Counted from the first letter of the stretch, positions 9,503-18,370 are shown. The stretch: DNA of 64,000 bases from Hyphomicrobiales bacterium (GCA_900473205.1 UCLB01000007.1:124001-188000), one strand, 5' to 3'. Made by a program: numbers and translations. Notes: a model not told the origin generated them from the sequence alone.

Positions 9503-9523
9503 TTAATTAAGTTGCTTAAGTAA
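9503..9523. promoter_or_regulatory. Candidate ROK-regulator operator in the divergent promoter
   Basis: An AT-rich inverted repeat, TTAATTAAG-TTG-CTTAAGTAA, with 8 of 9 paired positions, lies in the 96-base region between the divergent binding-protein and ROK genes. Its place and symmetry fit autoregulation and control of the transport operon by the adjacent ROK protein. This is inferred from position only. Confidence 0.5.
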
Positions 9524-9568
9524 TAGATTTATGACATCGCAAATTAAATATGTTGAGGATGGACAACC

Positions 9569-10708
9569 GTGCTGAAACGACTGCGCCCGCTTGACGAGAT
9601 CGGCGATACACAAGCTGCGGTGCTGAGATTTCTGCGCCGCAGAGGTTCTGCATCACGCGCGGAGATTGCTGAATTTTGTCGCGTTACCCCGGCAGCCGTC
9701 AGCATGATGGCGCGTGACCTGATCGAGCGCGGCATCGTTATCGAAGGCGCGCGGCGGGCGGGCGGACGTGGCGCGCCACACATCGATCTGATGCTGGATG
9801 GCAATGTTGGCTATGCGCTGGGCGTCCATGCGAACCGCTATACGCTAACGATGACACTCCTGGATTTCTGTGGCAAACGGGTTGGAGAGCAGCATTTACA
9901 TGGCCCTTACGACACGCTCGCCGACATCCAGATATCTCTGGGCAGCCTCAAGGCGGACCTTCTCAGCACGCACGGGATCGATGAACGCCTGCTGATCGGC
10001 GCTGGTATTGCCATGCCGACCCGCTTCCGTCAGGGCGCAACCGTTCTCGACCTTGCAGAAGAAGTCATTTCCTGGGCAGGTTCCGATCTGACGTCGACGC
10101 TCAACGAAGCGCTTGGCTGTCCTGTCATCATCGAAAACGATGCCAACGCCGCCGCCATGGGTGAGCTTGCGCTGGGCAATGCGGATGAACACGACAACTT
10201 TGCCTATCTCTACCTATCCGAAGGCATCGGCAGCGGTCTCATCATCGGCAAGGAGCTTTATCGCGGTAATCTGGGCAATGCGGGCGAAGTCGGCGCGCTT
10301 CGGGCACGCGGCTTGACCCGCCCGTCTTTCGAAGACCTCGCAATCTGGTGCAAAGAGCATGTTCGGCATATTCCAGATGGCCGAGCGTCCGACCGATGGA
10401 CAGCCTATCTTGAGGAAAACCGTCCTGTCCTCGATGCTTGGCTGGAGCGCGCCGGACCGCAGACCGCGCAGCTTGCCTTCTCGATTGCAGCCGTTCTCGC
10501 GCCCTCCGCGATCTACATCGGCGGCACCCTGCCCCCAATGGTTCGCGAAGAACTGGCCAAATGGCTGGACTTTGCGACGTCCAAACCGTTCGAAGGCGCG
10601 CGTGTTCTTCAGCCTGACATCCGCATCCCGCAAATCCCGGCAACGGATTCGGTCGCTTTCGGTGCCGCCGCCATGATACTGCACAGCATTCCGCGACAGA
10701 ACGCCTGA
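9569..10708 (+). CDS. ROK-family transcriptional regulator (NagC/XylR type)
   Basis: This 379-residue protein has an N-terminal winged helix (about residues 10-70, including AAVSMMARDLIERG) followed by a ROK sugar-kinase-like domain with an NDANAAAMGE motif and a GIGSGLIIG loop. The start is GTG, 10 bases after a GAGGA ribosome-binding site. It is divergent from the Ugp-like operon and probably its repressor, with the effector bound in the kinase-like domain. No second DNA-binding element is seen. Confidence 0.88.
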   Translation: MLKRLRPLDEIGDTQAAVLRFLRRRGSASRAEIAEFCRVTPAAVSMMARDLIERGIVIEGARRAGGRGAPHIDLMLDGNVGYALGVHANRYTLTMTLLDFCGKRVGEQHLHGPYDTLADIQISLGSLKADLLSTHGIDERLLIGAGIAMPTRFRQGATVLDLAEEVISWAGSDLTSTLNEALGCPVIIENDANAAAMGELALGNADEHDNFAYLYLSEGIGSGLIIGKELYRGNLGNAGEVGALRARGLTRPSFEDLAIWCKEHVRHIPDGRASDRWTAYLEENRPVLDAWLERAGPQTAQLAFSIAAVLAPSAIYIGGTLPPMVREELAKWLDFATSKPFEGARVLQPDIRIPQIPATDSVAFGAAAMILHSIPRQNA

Positions 10709-10732
10709 CACCGAACTGCTGGTTTCAAAACG

Positions 10733-10772
10733 AAAAGGGACCGAGCCGCAACGCTCAGTCCCCTATGTGTTT
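10733..10772. terminator. Bidirectional terminator between convergent genes
   Basis: A 10-bp stem at 10737-10746 and 10753-10762 (one mismatch, CGCAAC loop) lies between the convergent ROK regulator and TRAP binding-protein genes. AAAA precedes it and a T-rich stretch follows it, so it can end transcription from both sides. Confidence 0.65.
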
Positions 10773-10786
10773 TGGGCTGTGATGGC

Positions 10787-11791
10787 TTACTTACGGATTT
10801 CCGTCAGCTCGGCAATGATCGAGTCGACAACGTCAGGGCCGATCTGGGCCTTGTGCTTTTCATAAACGACCATCGACTTGTCGCGGATACGTGCCTGTTC
10901 TTCCGGCGACAGCGTATTCACCTTAAGACCGGCTTCCCGAATCTTTTCAAGCGACGTCTTGTTCAGCTCCTGAATGACCTTGCGTTCTTCATCACGACCA
11001 ACCACGGCGCATTCACGAAGGGCAGCCTGCTCTTCCGGCGTATAGGTATCGAAAATTGCCTTGGAGAACAGAAGCAGGAATGGTGTGTAGGCGTGGTTCG
11101 TCTCGGTGATGTATTTCTGGACTTCGAAGAACTTCGACGTGTCGATCGTCACATAGGGATTTTCCTGCGCGTCGATGGCATTGGTTTCCAAGGCCGAGAA
11201 AACTTCACCGAATGCCATCGGCGTGGGGTTTGCGCCAAGGTTCTGGAACGTATCGAGGAAGATGTTGTTCTGCATGACGCGAACCTTCATCCCCGAGAAA
11301 TCTTCCCACTTGGTGACGGGACGTACGGAGTTCGACAGGTTGCGGAAACCGTTTTCCCAATAAGCGAGATTGACGAGACCGGCCCCTTCCAGCTTCTCGT
11401 TCATCATGTCACCGAATTTGCCGTCAAGCACTTTGTAGGCTTCCTGCGGTGTGGCGAACAGGAATGGCAAATCGAAAACGCCAAGCGCTGGAATGATACC
11501 AACCAGCGGTGAGGACGAGGTGACAACACCTTCCTGAACGCCGGAGCGAAGGGCCTGCGTCGCCTGAAGGTCTCCACCCAATGCACCGCCCCAGAAAGCC
11601 GTGATCTTCAGCTTTCCGCCCGACTTTTCGTCGAGGCAGGCCTGCATTGCCTTGATGCCATTGCCGACGGGGTGGTCAGCGTTGATGCCGTTGGAAATAC
11701 GAATATTGCGGGCGTTGAACTCGGCAAAAGCCGGAACTGTGGCTGAAAGACCGAATGCAATCGCCGTCGTGGCTAGAAGCAGTTTTCTCAT
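10787..11791 (-). CDS. dctP: TRAP transporter substrate-binding protein, DctP family
   Basis: A 334-residue periplasmic binding protein with a Sec signal peptide (MRKLLLATTAIAFG..., AFA cleavage site). It carries the DctP-family pattern KVRVMQNNIFLDTFQNLGANPTPMAFGEVFSALETNAIDAQENP, in which the conserved Arg normally pairs with the substrate carboxylate. The ATG at 11791 is chosen because GGAGGGA sits a few bases upstream and the signal peptide follows directly. An in-frame ATG at 11935 lies inside dctM. It is the last gene of the TRAP operon; an organic or sugar acid ligand is expected. Confidence 0.92.
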   Translation of the reverse strand: MRKLLLATTAIAFGLSATVPAFAEFNARNIRISNGINADHPVGNGIKAMQACLDEKSGGKLKITAFWGGALGGDLQATQALRSGVQEGVVTSSSPLVGIIPALGVFDLPFLFATPQEAYKVLDGKFGDMMNEKLEGAGLVNLAYWENGFRNLSNSVRPVTKWEDFSGMKVRVMQNNIFLDTFQNLGANPTPMAFGEVFSALETNAIDAQENPYVTIDTSKFFEVQKYITETNHAYTPFLLLFSKAIFDTYTPEEQAALRECAVVGRDEERKVIQELNKTSLEKIREAGLKVNTLSPEEQARIRDKSMVVYEKHKAQIGPDVVDSIIAELTEIRK

Positions 11792-11840
11792 AATATCCCT
11801 CCCTGGATTATTGAAAACATCATGTATGGATCGCCAGCTG

Positions 11841-13118
11841 CTATCGCAGCCAGCGGGCAGGCACGAGTACGAGGTCCGGAAACACGACCAACAGGAACAG
11901 CACGATGGTCTGCGCCAAAAGGAATGGCCACACACCTATTGTGACCTTGCCGAGCGGGATGCGTCCAACACCGCTGACGACATTCAACACGACACCAACC
12001 GGCGGTGTGATAAGGCCGATACAATTGTTCATGATGAACATCACGCCGAAATAGACGGGGTCGATACCGGCCTGTTTGATGATCGGCATCAGCACCGGCG
12101 TCAGGATCAGAATGGTTGGCGTCAGATCCAGCGCCGTGCCGACAACCAGCACGAGGATCATGATGACAAACATCAACAGCATCGGACGATCGATCAGCGG
12201 TTCGATATAACCCGCGATTTCTGCTGGAATATTCGCCGCCGTGATAAGCCACGCCGAGACCAAAGCTGCACACACCAGAAACATAATGACCGATGTCGTC
12301 TTGGCAGCTTGCAGAATGACGCGCGGCAGGTCTTTTGGCTTCAGTTCGCGGTAGATGACCATGCCGACGAACATTGCATAGGCAGCAGCGATGACCGCCG
12401 CTTCGGTCGGCGTGACGATACCAGCCTTGATACCACCCAGAATGATGACGGGCATGCCCAGCGCCCAGGCAGCGCGCCCGGTTGCGCTCAGCCGTTCCGA
12501 CATCGGCGCCTTCGGCAAGGGCTCGACCTTGTCTTTGCGGACGACGATCAGCCAGGCGATGACAAGTGCCAGCCCCATCATGATGCCTGGCACGATACCG
12601 GCCATGAAAAGTTGGGTGATGGAAACGTTTGCCGCCACACCGAAAACAATGAAGGCCATGGATGGCGGAATGACCGGCGCGATGATGCCGCCAGCGGCAA
12701 TCAGACCGCCAGCGCGCGGCACGTTGTAACCGGCCTTCGCCATCATCGGCAGAAGAATTGCCGCAAGCGCTGCCGTATCAGCGGCAGCTGAACCCGAGAT
12801 GCTGGCCATGATGATGGCCGCCAGAATGGCGACGATACCGAGGCCGCCGCGGATGTGACCGACGCAGGCAATCGCAAAATCGATGATGCGGCGGGAAAGA
12901 CCACCGGAATTCATCAACTCACCGGCCAAAATGAAGAAAGGAATGGCCAGCAACGTGAATGTATCGGCACCGGCAATCATGTTTTGCGCAATGATCTGCG
13001 TATTGAACATGCCCATGAACCACATGAGCATGACGCCGCAGAACATCAGCGCAAAAGCAACGGGTACGCCGATCACCATCGCTCCCAGAAGCGACGCGAT
13101 AAAGACGAGAAGGGTCAT
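11841..13118 (-). CDS. dctM: TRAP transporter large permease, DctM
   Basis: A 425-residue membrane protein with about twelve hydrophobic segments and the DctM pattern: early IPFFILAGELMNSGG, a central IIAPVIPPSMAFIVFG re-entrant motif and a late GLITPPVGVVLNVVSG. It forms the Na+-driven transport subunit with DctQ. The gene starts one base after the dctQ stop. Confidence 0.94.
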   Translation of the reverse strand: MTLLVFIASLLGAMVIGVPVAFALMFCGVMLMWFMGMFNTQIIAQNMIAGADTFTLLAIPFFILAGELMNSGGLSRRIIDFAIACVGHIRGGLGIVAILAAIIMASISGSAAADTAALAAILLPMMAKAGYNVPRAGGLIAAGGIIAPVIPPSMAFIVFGVAANVSITQLFMAGIVPGIMMGLALVIAWLIVVRKDKVEPLPKAPMSERLSATGRAAWALGMPVIILGGIKAGIVTPTEAAVIAAAYAMFVGMVIYRELKPKDLPRVILQAAKTTSVIMFLVCAALVSAWLITAANIPAEIAGYIEPLIDRPMLLMFVIMILVLVVGTALDLTPTILILTPVLMPIIKQAGIDPVYFGVMFIMNNCIGLITPPVGVVLNVVSGVGRIPLGKVTIGVWPFLLAQTIVLFLLVVFPDLVLVPARWLR

Positions 13119-13119
13119 A

Positions 13120-13653
13120 TCAGGTGCGCTCCGCCAGCTGCTCGATTGTCAGGTTTTCACCGGCAAAGGCCGCGATTTCATCACCTGTCACGCGGCCCGT
13201 CAGCAAACGGAATAGGCGCTCGAGCGCAATGATCGTCATGCCTGCACCTGTGAAAAGGCCGATGCCATAGACCCAGATCATCGACATGCCCGTGACCGGG
13301 GCCGCCATGCTGGCATTGATGGGAAACTGCTTCCATGTACCCCAGAAGAAGATGGCGGAGCAGGCGACGATGACCAGATTGGACAGGATCATGCAGATGA
13401 TGCGACCGCGACGCGACAGGAACATCACAAGCGTTTCGATACCGAGATGGCTGTGTTCGCGAAAGGCGACGACGGCGCCGATGAAGGTCAGCCAGACGAA
13501 GAAATAGCGCGACAGCTCTTCGGATACGTTGAGGCCCGAATTGAACCCGTAGCGCATGATCACGTTGACAAAAACCATGATCGCCATGCCGGACAGGAGA
13601 ATGATAAGCAGCACTTCAAGGAAGCGGTAAAAGAGGTCGATTGCTCTTTGCAT
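13120..13653 (-). CDS. dctQ: TRAP transporter small permease, DctQ
   Basis: A 177-residue protein with four hydrophobic segments and the DctQ-family VSEELSRYFFVWLTFIGA motif. It is the small membrane partner of DctM and lies 3 bases after the FAH-family gene, so transport and catabolism are co-expressed. Confidence 0.92.
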   Translation of the reverse strand: MQRAIDLFYRFLEVLLIILLSGMAIMVFVNVIMRYGFNSGLNVSEELSRYFFVWLTFIGAVVAFREHSHLGIETLVMFLSRRGRIICMILSNLVIVACSAIFFWGTWKQFPINASMAAPVTGMSMIWVYGIGLFTGAGMTIIALERLFRLLTGRVTGDEIAAFAGENLTIEQLAERT

Positions 13654-13656
13654 GCC

Positions 13657-14826
13657 TCACACCTTTCCCAAAAGACCGCGCCCGGCCAGATTGCGAACCA
13701 GCGCACCGACACCGAAGCTCCATTCCGGGCAGGCATCCGTACGCTCGACCCAATTCACAAGACGACCGAGTTTGGCTGTCGAGATTTCCACCCGGTCACC
13801 CACCTCATGGGTAAAGCCTTCGCCGACGCCGCGACGATCCTTTACCGGCGCAAACATGGTACCGAGAAATAGAACCGCGCCATCGGGGTACTGATGGTTC
13901 CGGTTTCTCAGTTGCGAGGCGAGGCTTTCTGGTGAACGGCTGATCGCTTCCATGGGGCTTTCGCCTGTCATCTCGAAGCCGTCTTCGCCATGAACCTTTA
14001 GAGCAACCCGGACCTTGCGCAAATCATCCATGGTAAAGCTGCTATCGAACAGGCGAATGAACGGGCCGATGGAGCAGGACGCGTTATTGTCTTTCGCCTT
14101 GCCCAGAAGCAAAGCGGAGCGCCCTTCGACATCCCGCAGGTTCACGTCATTGCCCAAAGTGGCACCGACAATGGTGCCATCGGCGCGCAGAACGAGGACG
14201 ACTTCCGGTTCCGGATTGTTCCACTGCGAAATGGGGTGAATGCCGACAAGGTCGCCACATCCGACTGACGACATGGGCTGCGACTTCGTGAATATTTCCG
14301 CATCTGGGCCAATGCCGACTTCCAGATATTGCGACCACAGGCCCATATCCTGCAGCAGTTTCTTCACCTCGGCAGCCTTTTCAGAACCGGCAACGAGCCC
14401 CCGAAGACTGTCGCCCAGAACCGGAGCAAGTTTGGCGCGGATATCCTGAGCGCGACGGGGATCGCCCTTGGCCTGCTCTTCGATGACGCGTTCCAGCATA
14501 CTGTCGGCAAAGGTGACACCAGCAGCCTTGATGGCTTGGAAATCGATGGGGGCAAGAATTTTACCGGTTTCACCGGAGAGAAAACTTTGCAGGCTACCGA
14601 GGTCAGGCAGACTCGACGCGGCATGCAGCGTTTGCACCAGACTATCCATCTCCAGAAGTCCGGACATGGTGGCGGCAATTCCGGTGAGGTCGAGGACACG
14701 TTCGTCAGAAATCAGCACCGGGCAAGGGCCGGCGCTGGCATTCGACCAGACACGCCCAACCAACAGAGCCTCGCCTGCATCATCCGGCAAAATGGATTCT
14801 GCGCGCAATACACGTTCGGAATTCAA
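13657..14826 (-). CDS. Fumarylacetoacetate-hydrolase-family protein, possible 2-keto-3-deoxy sugar-acid dehydratase
   Basis: This protein of about 389 residues has the FAH fold in its C-terminal half (GDLVGIHPISQWNNPEPEVVLV with metal-binding acidic residues). Its N-terminal half (LVGRVWSNASAGP..., DLTGIAATMSGLLE) is of the kind seen in XylX-like 2-keto-3-deoxy-pentonate dehydratases. A TTG start at 14826 is preferred because GGAGGA lies 6 bases upstream; the in-frame ATG at 14853 has that site inside the coding region. The TRAP genes follow directly. The exact reaction, dehydration of a 2-keto-3-deoxy acid or C-C hydrolysis, is unproven. Confidence 0.8.
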   Translation of the reverse strand: MNSERVLRAESILPDDAGEALLVGRVWSNASAGPCPVLISDERVLDLTGIAATMSGLLEMDSLVQTLHAASSLPDLGSLQSFLSGETGKILAPIDFQAIKAAGVTFADSMLERVIEEQAKGDPRRAQDIRAKLAPVLGDSLRGLVAGSEKAAEVKKLLQDMGLWSQYLEVGIGPDAEIFTKSQPMSSVGCGDLVGIHPISQWNNPEPEVVLVLRADGTIVGATLGNDVNLRDVEGRSALLLGKAKDNNASCSIGPFIRLFDSSFTMDDLRKVRVALKVHGEDGFEMTGESPMEAISRSPESLASQLRNRNHQYPDGAVLFLGTMFAPVKDRRGVGEGFTHEVGDRVEISTAKLGRLVNWVERTDACPEWSFGVGALVRNLAGRGLLGKV

Positions 14827-14879
14827 AACTCGTCCTCCACATTCCCCAGGCAAATGCGCCCTCCAGCGCCGCTTGCCCT

Positions 14880-14900
14880 ATTGTCAGGATGTCTGACAAT
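14880..14900. promoter_or_regulatory. Strong inverted-repeat operator upstream of the FAH-TRAP operon
   Basis: A perfect inverted repeat with 8-base arms and 5-base spacer, ATTGTCAG-N5-CTGACAAT, lies 54 bases before the FAH-family gene and just downstream of the GntR gene. A second copy, 17 of 21 bases identical on the opposite strand, is at 17312-17332. Both are probably bound by the FadR/GntR protein encoded between them. Confidence 0.75.
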
Positions 14901-15001
14901 GCTCCTGGTTGCATTTCTAATATGGCTTATTCACTATGTCCAGCGCTCTCGCGCCAGTAAAATTGTATAGGCGGCGGATACCCTGCGGACCGTCGCAAAC
15001 C

Positions 15002-15718
15002 TCAATAGACTTCGAGCGTCAGATCAAGGCGTTGCGCAGCACCAATCAGGTGATGGCGCATTGCCGCACGCGCCTTTAGCGGATCACGCGTTACCAAGGC
15101 ATCCCGGATGGCGACATGTTCGGCGATGGTCGTTTCGACAATTTCTTCAAGAACGGCAGCGGCGCGTGCCGCGTTGATGGCGAGACTGATACGCTCGGCA
15201 ATGAAGCCTATGAAGAGAGAGAAATACTCATTGTGGGTGGCCGCAGCCAAAGCACGGTGGAAAACGAGATCGGCAACGATGCCCTGGTCCGTCCATTTCT
15301 CCGCACCCGTCATCTGCGCAAGCGCATCATCGAGCTTTTGCAGATCGGCATCGTCGTGGTGAACGGCAGCCAGACCGGCGGCCTCGATTTCCAGTGGCAT
15401 GCGAAGCTGGAACAAGCTGCGGAAGCTTTCCCGATCATACAGCGCGTTCTGCTCTATGCGGATGGAGCCCCGCCCCTTGGCTTCGGTCACAAAAGCACCG
15501 ATGCCCTGGCGGGTTTCGACCAGTCCCTCATTGCGCAACTCGGCTATGGCTTCCCGCACCACCGAGCGACTGACACCAAAAGTCTTGGCAAGAATATGCT
15601 CTGTCGGCAGCTTATCACCGGGCAATATCCGGCCTTCCGCGATTTCCTTGCCGATATGACCGGCAATGCGCGCCGGGAGATGTTCATTCCGTCTGATCTG
15701 GCTAAAATCCGCCGTCAT
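15002..15718 (-). CDS. FadR/GntR-family transcriptional regulator
   Basis: A 238-residue protein with an N-terminal winged helix (PGDKLPTEHILAKTFGVSRSVVREAIAELRNEGLVETRQGIGAFV, about residues 33-77) and an all-helical FCD ligand-binding domain. It lies between the flavin dehydrogenase and FAH-family genes in the same direction. It is the obvious regulator for the operators at 14880-14900 and 17312-17332, with a carboxylic acid of this pathway as the probable inducer. Confidence 0.92.
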   Translation of the reverse strand: MTADFSQIRRNEHLPARIAGHIGKEIAEGRILPGDKLPTEHILAKTFGVSRSVVREAIAELRNEGLVETRQGIGAFVTEAKGRGSIRIEQNALYDRESFRSLFQLRMPLEIEAAGLAAVHHDDADLQKLDDALAQMTGAEKWTDQGIVADLVFHRALAAATHNEYFSLFIGFIAERISLAINAARAAAVLEEIVETTIAEHVAIRDALVTRDPLKARAAMRHHLIGAAQRLDLTLEVY

Positions 15719-15751
15719 GCACTTGTCCGCCTTTGATGATGCCAGACTATT

Positions 15752-17197
15752 CTACGATATGTCGTTGAAATTCAATTGGCAGCCCGGGTTCATCACCATC
15801 GATGGATCGATTGCTCTTTTGACCGCCGTCAGCAAGTCACGCTGCGGGGATGGCAAACGCTCTTCGAAATCTCCCCGCTTCAAACGACCGATGCCATGCT
15901 CGGCACTGATACTGCCGCCATAGATGTCCACTACCTCGTTCACCACGACCTTGGCTTTATAAATCATGGCATTCACTTCATCCGCCGGTAGGCCGGATGG
16001 CGGCAGAACATTGAGGTGCACATTGCCGTCCCCGACGTGCCCGTAGGAAACGCTGACACAGGTTGGAAGCGCATCCGACACCGCCTTTTCTGCGTCGCGA
16101 ACGAAATCCGCAAGGCGTGAAAGCGGCACCGAAATGTCCGTGCGCATATGCGGACCGCGCTTGGCCTGCCCCTCATTCATGCCTTCGCGGATCAGCCAGA
16201 GATTGCGTGCCTGAGCCTGCGAGGACGCGATCACGCCATCGATCACAAGGCCATCCTCCATGACACCGCCCAGAAAACGCTCCATCAGATCTGGAATATC
16301 GACCAAACCAGAGCCGGAGATTTCCATCAGCACATAGGCTGGATAGTCACCCGCAATCGGCAAAGGCAGATCGGGCATTGCTTCGCGGGCAAGAGTAAAG
16401 GCGAGCGGCGGCATGAATTCGAAAGCCGACATCAGATCGCAGCAATCGCGTCGCGCGCGGCGGTAAAGAGCGATGACATCATTGAGCGAATTCAGACCCA
16501 GCAACGCCGTTGCGACCTGATTGGGGTTCGGCATCAGCTTGATCGAAACCGCCGTGATGATACCGAGTGTGCCTTCTGCCCCGATGAAAAGCTGCTTGAG
16601 GTCGATGCCGCGATTGTCCTTGCGTAGCGTCGAAAGACCATTGAAGATCGTGCCATCTGGCAACACCACCTCAAGCCCCAGCACCAGTTCCCGCGTCATG
16701 CCGTAGCGCAAGACATTGATGCCGCCTGCATTGGTCGACACGTTGCCGCCGATGCGGCATGAACCCTGTGCACCAAGCGCAAGCGGGAAATACATGCCCT
16801 TGGCGGCAACCTGCTCTTTCAACTCTGACAGAATGCACCCGGCCTCGACCACCGCAGAAAAATCATCCGCATCGATATCGCGAGTGGCCGCCATGCGCTC
16901 CAGACTGAGGATGACCTGTCCATCAGGCTGATCCGGGATAGCGCCCAGCACAAGCCCGGTGTTGCCACCTTGCGGAACGATGGAAAGCCCAAGCTCCCGG
17001 CAGGCAAGCACCGCAGCGCTGACGCCTGCTGTCGAACGCGGGCGCAAAACAGCAACCGCGCCACTGGTCACGTCGCCGTGCCAATCCCGACAGAAGCGCA
17101 GCATTTCGGCCCGATCCGTCAACACGATATCGCTGGTCAGTGCAGCGCGGAGAGATTCCTGTAAATTCCTAACCGCACTTGCGACATCGGCTGTCAT
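15752..17197 (-). CDS. FAD-binding 2-hydroxyacid dehydrogenase, GlcD / D-2-hydroxyglutarate type
   Basis: A 481-residue VAO-fold flavoprotein with the FAD-binding segment VPQGGNTGLVLGA, GAEGTLGIITAVSIK in the middle, and the C-terminal substrate/metal motifs VSYGHVGDGNVHLNV and SAEHGIGRLKRG. This is the single-subunit D-lactate or D-2-hydroxyglutarate dehydrogenase layout, oxidising a D-2-hydroxyacid to the keto acid. It is divergent from the DenD-like gene and heads the regulator-FAH-TRAP side. A 4-carbon or longer sugar acid or hydroxyglutarate is plausible. Confidence 0.88.
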   Translation of the reverse strand: MTADVASAVRNLQESLRAALTSDIVLTDRAEMLRFCRDWHGDVTSGAVAVLRPRSTAGVSAAVLACRELGLSIVPQGGNTGLVLGAIPDQPDGQVILSLERMAATRDIDADDFSAVVEAGCILSELKEQVAAKGMYFPLALGAQGSCRIGGNVSTNAGGINVLRYGMTRELVLGLEVVLPDGTIFNGLSTLRKDNRGIDLKQLFIGAEGTLGIITAVSIKLMPNPNQVATALLGLNSLNDVIALYRRARRDCCDLMSAFEFMPPLAFTLAREAMPDLPLPIAGDYPAYVLMEISGSGLVDIPDLMERFLGGVMEDGLVIDGVIASSQAQARNLWLIREGMNEGQAKRGPHMRTDISVPLSRLADFVRDAEKAVSDALPTCVSVSYGHVGDGNVHLNVLPPSGLPADEVNAMIYKAKVVVNEVVDIYGGSISAEHGIGRLKRGDFEERLPSPQRDLLTAVKRAIDPSMVMNPGCQLNFNDIS

Positions 17198-17311
17198 AGT
17201 CCCGCCTTTCCAATTGTACCGCAGCTTCAGAACCCATGCCGATGTCCTTCAGCGCGGTCTGTTTTTTGCGGGGCATAAGTCAAATCCCTGTTTTCAATCC
17301 AGCAATATATG

Positions 17312-17332
17312 GTTATCAGACAACCTTACAAC
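17312..17332. promoter_or_regulatory. Second copy of the GntR operator, between divergent flavin dehydrogenase and denD genes
   Basis: GTTATCAGACA followed by ACCTTACAAC matches the minus-strand reading of the 14880-14900 repeat at 17 of 21 positions. It lies 54 bases before the DenD-like start and 114 bases before the flavin dehydrogenase start, so one regulator may control both directions here. Confidence 0.65.
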
Positions 17333-17386
17333 GAAAATTTTTGGCGTTATCTGAGATGCTTGTTGTCGTTATGGAGGAGAGACGAA

Positions 17387-18370
17387 ATGCATATTCTGAT
17401 CATCGGTGCGGCAGGCATGGTGGGCCGTAAGTTGACGAACCGCCTTTGCAAAGACGGACATCTAGGCGGCCAGCCGATTTTCGAAATGACGCTGGTTGAT
17501 GTCGTCATTCCAGAAGCTCCCAAGGGCTTTAGCGGCAAGGTGAACACCAAGGAAGCCGATCTGTCGGCACCGGGGGAAGCTGAAAAATTGGTCGAAGCCC
17601 GACCAGATGTCATCTTTCATCTGGCCGCAATTGTGTCCGGTGAAGCGGAACTGGATTTCGACAAAGGGTACCGGATCAATCTCGACGGCACGCGCTATCT
17701 CTTTGACGCCATCCGTTTGGCCAACGGGGTGGACGGCTACCGACCCCGCGTCGTCTTCACATCGTCAATCGCGGTTTTCGGCGCACCTCTGCCGTACCCC
17801 ATCCCCGACGACTATCACACAACGCCGCTGACCAGCTATGGCACGCAGAAGGCAATCTGCGAGTTGCTGCTGTCGGACTACAGCCGTCGGGGTTTTCTGG
17901 ATGGTATTGCCATACGCCTGCCGACAATCTGCATTCGCCCCGGCGTACCGAACAAGGCAGCATCCGGCTTCTTTTCCAATATCCTGCGAGAGCCGCTGGT
18001 CGGAAAACCCGCCGTTCTGCCGGTGTCTGAAGACGTTCGCCATTGGCACACGTCGCCACGCTCGGCTGTCGGTTTTCTCATTCACGGCGCGACAATAGAC
18101 TTGGAAAAGGTCGGCCCGCGCCGTGCACTTTCCATGCCGGGACTCAGCGCCACGGTGGGTGAACAGATCGAAGCGCTACGCCGGGTAGCGGGTGATAGTG
18201 CTGTCGCTTTGATCCGCCGCGAACCCGACGACATGATCATGAAGATGGTGGCTGGCTGGGCTCCGGGTTTTGATGCAAGCCGCGCCATATCGCTCGGGTT
18301 TCAGGCAGAAACCTCCTTCAACGACATCATCCGAGTGCATATAGAAGACGAGCTTGGCGGAAGCATCTAA
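17387..18370 (+). CDS. denD: NAD-dependent epimerase/dehydratase-family dehydrogenase, DenD-like (D-erythronate dehydrogenase type)
   Basis: A 327-residue extended short-chain dehydrogenase with NAD motif GAAGMVG near the start, FTSSIAVFG, and the catalytic Tyr and Lys in YGTQKAI. The overall pattern matches the DenD group, which oxidises D-erythronate at C2, and it co-occurs with TRAP or ABC importers for four-carbon sugar acids. The start at 17387 follows GGAGGAG by 7 bases; an in-frame ATG at 17309 lacks this and would place the operator inside the gene. The kinase and isomerases of the classical D-erythronate pathway are absent here. Confidence 0.78.
   Translation: MHILIIGAAGMVGRKLTNRLCKDGHLGGQPIFEMTLVDVVIPEAPKGFSGKVNTKEADLSAPGEAEKLVEARPDVIFHLAAIVSGEAELDFDKGYRINLDGTRYLFDAIRLANGVDGYRPRVVFTSSIAVFGAPLPYPIPDDYHTTPLTSYGTQKAICELLLSDYSRRGFLDGIAIRLPTICIRPGVPNKAASGFFSNILREPLVGKPAVLPVSEDVRHWHTSPRSAVGFLIHGATIDLEKVGPRRALSMPGLSATVGEQIEALRRVAGDSAVALIRREPDDMIMKMVAGWAPGFDASRAISLGFQAETSFNDIIRVHIEDELGGSI

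Noticed and set aside
11796-11840. Possible hairpin between dctM and dctP
   Set aside because: Only a 5-bp GCTGC/GCAGC stem is present, inside the end of dctM; too weak to call.
11601-12791. A 396-codon open frame on the plus strand opposite dctM and dctP
   Set aside because: It is rich in His, Asp, Arg and Gln, as expected for the antisense of hydrophobic helices, has no recognisable motif and lies opposite two confident TRAP genes.
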